This document shows, in pieces, positions 1-7,747 of a stretch of DNA of 25,856 nucleotides. The translations under genes were made by a program, and so were the position numbers. Source of the stretch: a virus; IMG/VR virus record IMGVR_UViG_3300039191_000253, positions 1 through 25,856 of that record; one strand, given 5' to 3'. Positions within the stretch are counted from its first letter, which is position 1; each line of letters starts with the position of its first letter. Under the pieces are notes generated by a model. It was given only the letters and a program-made list of their open reading frames with translations. It searched no databases and was not told the DNA's origin.

Positions 1-3000
1 AAATATAGGATATTGAGCGGTTGTAATTAAATTTTTAGTATATTGTGGACCTACAGGGTCTACAAGGTCACTAAAACTAAAATCTGGGTTTTGTGGTGAA
101 TAACACTCAAAACCTAAAAATGGGATAGCATTATCACTAATACTACTATCTCTATTATAAGTTAACATCACTTGTAATGAATTACCAATATGTCTACTCT
201 CTCTATTTTTATCATTTAATAATTTTGATTGTTCGTTAAGAGTACTACAAAAGTTAATACCTTTTACAATGTCACTTCCAGATATTGTTTGACTTTTAGT
301 TTGTAGTAATTCAGAACCTGTTAAACCATCTTTTACTTCAATACCTCTAACTTCATTAGTAGAAGGGTCTTTAACTATATCATATGTTGTTTTACTAACT
401 ACATCACCAGATATTCTTCTTTGTCCAGCAAATGCTGGTCTGTCAGTTGTATTTGAAAAAAATCTAATCCATGCTGGTATTTCTGTACCAAAACCTTCAT
501 AATTACTTGGTTGGTCAATTGTTCTAAATTCATGACTTGCCCATTTACCAGAAAATAAACCATTATAATTCGTCATACCCTCTTTAGGGATTGTAGATAA
601 TTCATTCATATTAAATATTGACGATTTATAAGGTAAGTTATCAAATATACCATCTGGCAGTTCTGGATAACGACCTTGTTCAGTATTTTCATATGTTGAC
701 GTACCAATAATTTCAATTGTTGTAGCACCATCATCAACTTTTTGCTCCCAACTTGCTTTTGAATTACCTCCAATCTGGGCACTAAAGAAAATTTTACCAC
801 TATTTCTAAGTGCAATTCTTTCACTATTTGAAAGTTCACCACTTACAATAGTTTCATTTGGTTTTGCAACTAATTCATTACCCGTAAAGAATGTAAAATC
901 ACCTGGTATCGGAGAAGCAAGTGGTATAAAGTATTCAGTACCAGCATTATTTCTATCAATACCAATTAATTCAGCAAAATTCTTATCACCAGATAAAGGT
1001 TCATTATTATCCTTTGGGGTCTTTGGTAAAATATCAGCTAGTGATAAATTATCTGTATCTGCGCCAACTGTTTTTTCATACTGAGATGCTACAAATTCAC
1101 CACCAAATAACCCTTGTGCTTCTGGTGAACTATTAATTTTACCATATAGGTAATCTTGTCTAGGTTGTGCAACATAAATATATTCATCTAATCGAACTGT
1201 TGGATTAACTGTTTGTTGAGCTGCTATTTCTGAGGCACCTTCTGGAAGTGATGGTCCACCAAAGAAATCACTAATTCCACTAATTAAATCAAAATTTAAT
1301 TCTGCTACATCAGTAACAGCATCTCGAATATTATAACCTAATATCCCAAATTCACCAATAAAACCTAATGTACTCTCATTATAATAAAACTCTCTAAATA
1401 TCTTATCACCATTCCATATTCTAGAAGCATTTCTCCAAGGTTTATGACCTTGTGTTTTTGCATATCTATAAATTGTACTATAAAAACTATTTGCTGAGTT
1501 ATTACTATCACCATATAATGCAATGTTATGTCTAATATCTCTATTTTCAATATTATTAAATGCATTATTAGCTTCAAGTTTAGCCATTACTCTAACCTCT
1601 TCATTTGATAATTGTGTATGTGAATATCCCAAAAATGTTGTCATTCTCAATAACATATGTCTGATAACATCATCTGGATTAATTGTTTTTTCAAATTGCT
1701 TCCAAGGATTTTGTAAACCAGTCATTATTTTAGTGTCAAATGGATTTATTGGGAACCATTTATCTTCACCATATCTAAGTTCTTCTAAAAGCTCATTATC
1801 TTTCCTTTTTGCATTTAATAAACCATCTAATAATTGTTCAATATAATCAACTTCTGGCATTGTTGGTGCTATTGTACCGACCCAAGTATCTTCAAATGGT
1901 CCACCCTTTTTCTTTTCTTTATAATCTGGAAATGGTAGTACATTATTAATGGTAAAATCATTTTCACTTTGAGTTTTTTCACCAATAACACACTTTGGTT
2001 CATTAGTATTTGATAAATCACTTCTCCTATTTGTTGTTACTTTAGATAGTTGCTCTTCTCTATCATAATTATCAATACTTTCTTGAACAATTTGACCCCT
2101 TTCTCTAATAGTTCTTAATAAAATATGAACATGCTCGGTTAAAATATACACCATATTCCTAATAGTTGGTTTAAAACCAAGTGTTTTTTCTATTTGTTCA
2201 ATTAATTTTTCTGAAACGTTTTCTTTGGTACTCTTAAGGTCTTCCCTGATAATATCTTCGACACCCTCAAGTTCCGCGAACATATCTCTAAAATCAAACA
2301 TACGCATCTCTTGTATTGGGGTAACCTTAGAGTTAGGAATTCTATCTAATATATCTTTTATATAACCGTAATATGTGTTACCATGTTCACCAATGTTGAA
2401 TTCCTCATTATCTTTATGATTAAGAATTGGGTAGGATTTATATTTATTTTCATTACTAGATAAATTAGTAATATCTATATCATCCTCATCGATTTTATTA
2501 CCAATATTATCTTTATATGTTGAAAATAACTCTGGCCTAAAATCAACTTTTCTAACACCACTTTCAGTATTTTTTTGATTAATAATAAACTTATCTGGAT
2601 ATATATAATATCTAGAACCCTGAGTTGAACCAACTTCATTATTAATATTAATGATATCATCTTTTAGTTTTTGACTAAAAGTTTCTTTACGTTTTTTAAT
2701 ATTATCTTTAACTATTTGACTACTAGGTTCTCTAATTAATGCAAATCGATTATTATTATATACTTCTAAAGTTTTTTGACTACTTGGGTCTTGAGAACCT
2801 GTAATTGATTTTAAAAATCTTCTAAGTTTATTTTTAACATCTGATATAGCGATTAATGAGTTTTCACCAATGCTTAATCTAGCAATATCATTATCATCAT
2901 GTTTTAATTTTGTTATTTCTTTTTTAACCTCTAAAATCCTTTCATGTAACTCATTAAATGGTAGAAAATCTGGATTTCTTTGTTTAGCATCTAGTATGGC

Positions 3001-3624
3001 TTCTTGAGCCATATCTGTTTCTACAACACCCCTCAATAAACCCATAAGCATATCAGCTAGAAAAGCATAAGTATAACCAACAAATTCACATTGAATTTCA
3101 AAATTACCAGTTTTATCATTAAGTTTACCATTAAATTTAGTTAAATGTAAACAATATTTAACAGCCTTTCCATAATAACCTTTGATTGTAAGTTGAAATA
3201 TTGGATATGGTAAGTTAAAGAAAACATTATAAGGTGAGTTATTACCCATCTCAAATAGTTTACCCCTAACATCGGTAAAATTAATTTTAACCAATGGGGT
3301 ATAAGCTGAATTAAAATCAATATCAATTCCAGTGATTCCTAATGTTTCTAAATCTGGATTAGATTCAGCAAAATTAGTATTAATTTTTGTGTAATGGGTT
3401 GTTAGTTGTTCTCGACCATCACCATCAATATCACTACCTTTTAAAAACTTAATAGGTACTTTTTTACCACCTTGTTCTAGGTTGTAAGTTTTTTCTTCAC
3501 CATCAACATTAATTTCAGACCTACGCTTCTTCGTTGTTACTAATTCAACAAAAATGCTTAAATCTTCGTGATTGATTAAATCTTTACCCTCTGGATTTGG
3601 GTCTATGTAGGAAACTTTTGCCAT
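1..3624 (-). CDS. Large baseplate-region structural protein, 3' end outside the window
   Basis: The frame is open without a stop from the ATG at 3624 to base 1, giving 1208 codons with the C-terminus missing. The protein begins MAKVSYIDPNPEGKDL. Residues about 85-190 hold segments such as DFNSAYTPLVKINFTDVRG and LPYPIFQLTIKGYYGKA, which read like a beta-rich module of a phage baseplate component. A charged, probably helical section follows at about 215-300. I see no signal peptide, membrane segment or enzyme motif. It starts 16 nt after the gp53-like gene and is the third gene of a run starting at 7512, so a role in baseplate or tail-tip building is likely. That role is inferred from position and general composition; I cannot name the T4 counterpart. 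The ORF is real: codon use is even and the start is operonic. Confidence 0.8.
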   Translation of the reverse strand, partial: MAKVSYIDPNPEGKDLINHEDLSIFVELVTTKKRRSEINVDGEEKTYNLEQGGKKVPIKFLKGSDIDGDGREQLTTHYTKINTNFAESNPDLETLGITGIDIDFNSAYTPLVKINFTDVRGKLFEMGNNSPYNVFFNLPYPIFQLTIKGYYGKAVKYCLHLTKFNGKLNDKTGNFEIQCEFVGYTYAFLADMLMGLLRGVVETDMAQEAILDAKQRNPDFLPFNELHERILEVKKEITKLKHDDNDIARLSIGENSLIAISDVKNKLRRFLKSITGSQDPSSQKTLEVYNNNRFALIREPSSQIVKDNIKKRKETFSQKLKDDIININNEVGSTQGSRYYIYPDKFIINQKNTESGVRKVDFRPELFSTYKDNIGNKIDEDDIDITNLSSNENKYKSYPILNHKDNEEFNIGEHGNTYYGYIKDILDRIPNSKVTPIQEMRMFDFRDMFAELEGVEDIIREDLKSTKENVSEKLIEQIEKTLGFKPTIRNMVYILTEHVHILLRTIRERGQIVQESIDNYDREEQLSKVTTNRRSDLSNTNEPKCVIGEKTQSENDFTINNVLPFPDYKEKKKGGPFEDTWVGTIAPTMPEVDYIEQLLDGLLNAKRKDNELLEELRYGEDKWFPINPFDTKIMTGLQNPWKQFEKTINPDDVIRHMLLRMTTFLGYSHTQLSNEEVRVMAKLEANNAFNNIENRDIRHNIALYGDSNNSANSFYSTIYRYAKTQGHKPWRNASRIWNGDKIFREFYYNESTLGFIGEFGILGYNIRDAVTDVAELNFDLISGISDFFGGPSLPEGASEIAAQQTVNPTVRLDEYIYVAQPRQDYLYGKINSSPEAQGLFGGEFVASQYEKTVGADTDNLSLADILPKTPKDNNEPLSGDKNFAELIGIDRNNAGTEYFIPLASPIPGDFTFFTGNELVAKPNETIVSGELSNSERIALRNSGKIFFSAQIGGNSKASWEQKVDDGATTIEIIGTSTYENTEQGRYPELPDGIFDNLPYKSSIFNMNELSTIPKEGMTNYNGLFSGKWASHEFRTIDQPSNYEGFGTEIPAWIRFFSNTTDRPAFAGQRRISGDVVSKTTYDIVKDPSTNEVRGIEVKDGLTGSELLQTKSQTISGSDIVKGINFCSTLNEQSKLLNDKNRESRHIGNSLQVMLTYNRDSSISDNAIPFLGFECYSPQNPDFSFSDLVDPVGPQYTKNLITTAQYPIF

Positions 3625-3640
3625 TTAATTCATTCTAATA

Positions 3641-3958
3641 TTAACCATATAACGTTATATACCTGTCCACTTCTGCTTTATACCTTGATATCGCATCCTT
3701 AAATGGAAACGGTATTCTAATAATTGTTCTATCTGGAATATCCCATTCCAAACCACCAAATCTAGGATTTGCCGCGAGGATTAACCACCCATGATATGGA
3801 TTACCATAATACTCTTGAGACAATTTGTCAAGCCTTGTCTGTCCTAATTTATAAAGAACTTCTTTATCTTGAGCTCCATCTAAAATTCTAATACCTGGCA
3901 TTGGTTTAATATCACCATCTACCTTAAATTGTTTATATCTATCGTAATACGTTGCCAT
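3641..3958 (-). CDS. Baseplate wedge protein, gp53-like with LysM-type fold
   Basis: A 105-aa protein. Residues about 33-85 match a LysM pattern: LYKLGQTRLDKLSQEYYGNP, a WLILAANPRFGG segment, then DIPDRTIIRIP, as in LysM repeats where a yG-N-p-W-I-aN core is followed by an IP ending. The C-terminal ISRYKAEVDRYITLYG resembles the tail of small T4 gp53-like wedge proteins, which join wedges to the hub and carry a LysM-type fold. The gene sits 11 nt downstream of the 1180-aa hub-like gene and 16 nt upstream of the large structural gene, so the three are probably cotranscribed. The LysM resemblance is seen directly; the wedge role comes from family knowledge and position. In this setting the LysM is more likely structural than peptidoglycan-binding. 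Confidence 0.75.
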   Translation of the reverse strand: MATYYDRYKQFKVDGDIKPMPGIRILDGAQDKEVLYKLGQTRLDKLSQEYYGNPYHGWLILAANPRFGGLEWDIPDRTIIRIPFPFKDAISRYKAEVDRYITLYG

Positions 3959-3969
3959 AATATTTTTTA

Positions 3970-6900
3970 TTAACCTTCTTCTTCTTCTGTTTCTGTTCCA
4001 GAATTATTTTGTTCAGCCCTTGCCTCTTCATCAATCTCTGGTGATGGATTAGTTGTTATACCAGCTGAGATTGCATCTCTATATTTATACCCATCTGATG
4101 GATTATCGAAATTGTTAGGGTTTACACCATTAACTATTTGATATTCATTATCAGTAGCTTCACCAGTTGTAAGATTAATACCATTCGTCTTTTTAATAAA
4201 GTCAGCTCTTTCATCATAAATCTCTGAATTAGCAAAGAAGTTAAATGATACAGCATTTTGTAATCTATTAATTGGACCTTGTAATGAGGAACCACCGATA
4301 AACTTAAATGATAAATCTACATTACAAATCATTGGTTGAACACCTACACCTTCTGGGTTTAAATCCCAAACCAATGGGTCAAATGAGAAACTAAGGTTAT
4401 CTATTACAATTTTAGTATGGTAAAAATCACCAATTCTTAAAATACAAACAGGTGCTTTACCAAATGCTAAATTTGTTGGTGTATTATCTCTATTCAATGT
4501 AGGTCCTTGTCTTGTACATTGCATTAAGAAGTTTAACCTTGCATTAAACCCTTCTGGTGTGATTGAGTGAAATGCTGGGTGGAAATATTTAACCTTCTCC
4601 CTAACTGTATTATATATGAATTTATCATTTTGCTCCAACTTTTGGAAATATGAACATTCATTGAAATATCTTTTTCTAACATCAAATGAAATATCTGAAA
4701 CAGATGGTTCTTCAATCGGTGGTGCAATATCTTGTAATCTCTCATCTAAAGTTTCATCATATCTAAATGAAATTTCAGTATATCTTGATGTTTTTTTATT
4801 ATATGAATCAATACAATTACTAAGACATTTAGCTCCAACCTCATAATTACCACTAGGTGTATCATATACAGCTCTTGGTGCGCCAGTAGCACCTTCACCT
4901 TGAACAAATTCAAACCTATCACCCCCTAATGGGTCATCATTAAGTTCAAATTGAGTTCTAAGAGTTTGAGCAACATTTTTTGCCCTATCTTCTGATAACC
5001 TTTGGTTAGCATCTGGTGCCGTGTTTTCACCATCTTGACTTGCATACCCAAAAATTTGTACCCTTGTTGCTGGTGCTTTTTCAAGTATATATTCCACTAA
5101 ATCAATAATATAATTATTACTTTTCCAACCATCATACTGTTTACCATCTAATGTAATTTTCTGACCATTTGGACAGTCACCACTAGTACAACCATTTAAA
5201 CCAAAATCGGTATTATCTTCATAGAATCTAGTTTTATAATTTTCACCCCTAATTGCCTCAGTTATATATCCAGCATCAGCAATATAACTACCAACACCTT
5301 GACCATCACCATCTTCATAATCTGTTCTAACATTAGTTTTATCATTTGGGAAATAAACCTTAAATGGTTGTGGTACTGGAGCTGGATTAGCTTCTGTTTG
5401 TGGTTTCTCTTGAGCTGTAGCAACCTCAATTTGGTCCCTTTCTGGTTGACTTAACTTTTCGCCAATAAGACCATCTAAATCCATACAACCAGCAGCAATA
5501 CTAGCAAATACTTCATCACTAGCACTCGTATCCCTTAAATCATTAACATTTGTTGGATGGTCAATAATTACTTGCCATTGTAATGTCCCACTTCTTTCAG
5601 TATTGTTGTAAGTATATATTGGTTCACCTCTACCAATGAAGTTAGTTGTATCCCAATTAACTGATGAATTATCAGTGAAATTCATACCATATGGTGGGAA
5701 CCACATAATTCTACCGCGAGTTCCAGTGATTGGGTCGCCAGGTCCTTTTTCACAATTTGGTAAAAATGAGAATGACGTATCATCACCCCATGCAAGGTTT
5801 TCAATTGAGAACATAAATCTTTTGATTTTAGTATCACCAAAATCATCAGCATTATCACCATCACCAACCTTTGGTGCAATTCTAACAAATCCATTATCAT
5901 CTAATACAGAACCTTCAACATTCTTTCTAAGTGTACTAACAGCGTTTGAATCTAAACCTCTACTCTTCTGTAAATCAAATACATTATTATATCTATCAAT
6001 TGTTGTCCATGTTCTACAGAATACATCTTTTGCATTTGGGTCTTCAAGTGCTCCAAATACTTCTGGAGCAGCAGCACTTGGTGATAATACACCAGAACCT
6101 TTAGATGCAAATCCAAATTGTACAGAAGTTTGTATTTCGTTAGCGGTCTGACTTTTAACACCATGACCAGTAACAAGTGTTCTCATTTTATTAGTATTGA
6201 ACAATGATTCGGTTTTAGATAATAAACTTTTCTTAGTGTTAAATCTAGTACCAGTTCCAAAGGCATCTTTACCAGCTTTGTTACTAGCTTTATCCGACCA
6301 ACCATATTGTGTTAATAAATCACCATCTTCATTACGACCATTAACCCCATCATTTGGGCCAATACCAAAATCTTGATTAAATCCACCATCGATTTCACCA
6401 GTAATTCTACCATATTCCCTTTCAAACTCACTTGCCTCAGCATTATCATCTGTAGTTGGGGAACTTAATAAATCTTTAATACCACCTTCACCAGTATCAA
6501 ATGCATATAATTCACCATTAGTTCCAATCTCACCATCTTCACTACGGTCATCAGATATGGTTGGTTTATATTTATTTTGACTAAGGTTATCAATTAAAGC
6601 TAAAACTTGACCTTTACCAGTATTCTGTACTTGTGCATTCGCCCTAATGGTATTCGTTACTGGGTTTTCTTTCTGGAATATCGATGAAGCATCATCAAAA
6701 TCACTAACTGGTAATTCAACTCCAGTTACCCTATTGAAAAAATCACCACCACGTCCAAGTTGACCTCTTGGAACTGTAAGTGCAAAATTTTGAACATATA
6801 AATCATTACCTTGTAATTGACTTAGTGGGTTTAGATTTATCTGACCTAAAGTTTCTTGTGCTAGACCAAATGCAGCATTATAACCAAAATGTGTTAATAA

Positions 6901-7512
6901 CTGCTCGTTTGCAATTCTACCCATTTCACTTTCCTCATTATCAACAACAGTACCTATTGTTTGAGATGCACTACCTAAGTTCACTGAATTAGCTAAAAAA
7001 TCTACAGTTCTTTCAATAAGTGACGTTCTGAATTGATAAATTCCATTGGACTTCTGAGCTGTAATGTTTGTATTAATATTTACTTTGTAAAGCTCATCAT
7101 CATCAAAATACTGATTCTTCAACATTTGCTCTCTAGCCTCATCAGCTGATTGATTAAATGGAGAAGTTGGATTCTCAGAACCAATGTTTTGTTGGTATTC
7201 AACAGGTTGAGTGCCTGGCGGCAGATTACCTATATTACCTACAGTTGCTGTAGTTATGTCAATTTCTTCATTACCATTAATAGATTTATACGGATTATAA
7301 AGTAAGTTCAAATCCCTATAAAATTCACCCTCAGATGTTATATCTGTTGAAGCTTGGACTGAATTAGGTGGTGTATCAATCTGTGCTGGTTGACCAAGAC
7401 CAACCGCTAACCCCTGTAAACCGTTATCAGTAACAGTGTCAGACAATATTAGGTTCCTATTTAATAACCAGTCCCTTAAATTTGGTGAAATATCATTAAT
7501 TCCGTTTGGCAT
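3970..7512 (-). CDS. Baseplate hub-like protein with internal OmpA-like domain
   Basis: A 1180-aa protein. The N-terminal 500 residues are Asn/Gln/Asp-rich with no recognised motif. Residues about 560-660 contain IMWFPPYGMNF, a YNNTERSGTLQWQVIIDHP stretch and related beta segments typical of phage baseplate or tube-adaptor proteins. Residues about 715-900 look like an OmpA-like peptidoglycan-binding domain: FKVYFPND, then VQIFGYASQDGE, then the signature NQRLSEDRAKNV with N at about residue 836. The C-terminal 200 residues return to a beta-rich baseplate-like module (FDPLVWDLNPEGVGVQPMI, FFANSEIYDERADF). It is the first gene after the tape measure and begins a three-gene run. I infer a hub or tail-tip role with the OmpA-like domain inserted into a structural scaffold. 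The OmpA motif is clear; the exact baseplate position is not. Confidence 0.72.
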   Translation of the reverse strand: MPNGINDISPNLRDWLLNRNLILSDTVTDNGLQGLAVGLGQPAQIDTPPNSVQASTDITSEGEFYRDLNLLYNPYKSINGNEEIDITTATVGNIGNLPPGTQPVEYQQNIGSENPTSPFNQSADEAREQMLKNQYFDDDELYKVNINTNITAQKSNGIYQFRTSLIERTVDFLANSVNLGSASQTIGTVVDNEESEMGRIANEQLLTHFGYNAAFGLAQETLGQINLNPLSQLQGNDLYVQNFALTVPRGQLGRGGDFFNRVTGVELPVSDFDDASSIFQKENPVTNTIRANAQVQNTGKGQVLALIDNLSQNKYKPTISDDRSEDGEIGTNGELYAFDTGEGGIKDLLSSPTTDDNAEASEFEREYGRITGEIDGGFNQDFGIGPNDGVNGRNEDGDLLTQYGWSDKASNKAGKDAFGTGTRFNTKKSLLSKTESLFNTNKMRTLVTGHGVKSQTANEIQTSVQFGFASKGSGVLSPSAAAPEVFGALEDPNAKDVFCRTWTTIDRYNNVFDLQKSRGLDSNAVSTLRKNVEGSVLDDNGFVRIAPKVGDGDNADDFGDTKIKRFMFSIENLAWGDDTSFSFLPNCEKGPGDPITGTRGRIMWFPPYGMNFTDNSSVNWDTTNFIGRGEPIYTYNNTERSGTLQWQVIIDHPTNVNDLRDTSASDEVFASIAAGCMDLDGLIGEKLSQPERDQIEVATAQEKPQTEANPAPVPQPFKVYFPNDKTNVRTDYEDGDGQGVGSYIADAGYITEAIRGENYKTRFYEDNTDFGLNGCTSGDCPNGQKITLDGKQYDGWKSNNYIIDLVEYILEKAPATRVQIFGYASQDGENTAPDANQRLSEDRAKNVAQTLRTQFELNDDPLGGDRFEFVQGEGATGAPRAVYDTPSGNYEVGAKCLSNCIDSYNKKTSRYTEISFRYDETLDERLQDIAPPIEEPSVSDISFDVRKRYFNECSYFQKLEQNDKFIYNTVREKVKYFHPAFHSITPEGFNARLNFLMQCTRQGPTLNRDNTPTNLAFGKAPVCILRIGDFYHTKIVIDNLSFSFDPLVWDLNPEGVGVQPMICNVDLSFKFIGGSSLQGPINRLQNAVSFNFFANSEIYDERADFIKKTNGINLTTGEATDNEYQIVNGVNPNNFDNPSDGYKYRDAISAGITTNPSPEIDEEARAEQNNSGTETEEEEG

Positions 7513-7527
7513 AACTATTCGTTTCTA

Positions 7528-7535
7528 TATAAATA
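7528..7535 (-). promoter_or_regulatory. Candidate promoter box, TATTTATA
   Basis: On the minus strand the site reads TATTTATA, 15 nt before the ATG of the 1180-aa gene. It is one of a set of similar boxes upstream of transcription units in this window. Promoter function is inferred only from that recurrence. Confidence 0.3.
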
Positions 7536-7537
7536 CT

Positions 7538-7550
7538 AATCTAATAGATT
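7538..7550. repeat. Short inverted repeat, AATCTA/TAGATT
   Basis: Arms AATCTA and TAGATT are separated by a single A, between the two TATTTAT boxes ahead of the 1180-aa gene. It is too short for a convincing hairpin and could be a protein-binding site or chance in AT-rich DNA. Confidence 0.25.
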
Positions 7551-7560
7551 TTTGTCCAAA

Positions 7561-7567
7561 ATAAATA
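7561..7567 (-). promoter_or_regulatory. Candidate promoter box, CTATTTATT
   Basis: A second TATTTAT box (context CTCTATTTATTTTGG on the minus strand), 48 nt before the start of the 1180-aa gene. It fits the placement of the boxes at the sheath, tube and chaperone genes better than the start-proximal copy does. Confidence 0.3.
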
Positions 7568-7747
7568 GAGGTATATCTATTCTATTCAGTTGGGTTATAT
7601 TTTAAGAAAGAAAAAGAAGCAAAAAGAAAGAATATATAATAAAAGAAAGTATATAATAATAATACTAAAGTATTATATAATATAAAAAAAAGGGTATTTT
7701 TAATTTAAATGCAAGTCTTTTTACATATTTTTTTAAAAAGCCTTATT

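Larger units (their letters stand above)
7513..7747. other. Non-coding spacer between tape measure and hub-like gene
   Basis: A 235-nt spacer with no supportable ORF on either strand. It holds a purine-rich tract on the plus strand (about 7601-7650) with two imperfect copies of AAAGAAAG followed by TATATAATAA (7623-7642 and 7642-7659). A small AT-only hairpin lies at 7659-7676 (arms ATAATAC and GTATTAT), and an A8 run near 7684-7691 reads as T8 on the minus strand. Two TATTTAT boxes precede the 1180-aa gene. I see no GC-rich terminator after the tape measure; the T8 run and the AT hairpin are the only candidates. Confidence 0.6.

Noticed and set aside
5636-6151. A 171-codon plus-strand frame
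   Set aside because: Antisense to the hub-like gene, with no motif, no leader and no plus-strand context.
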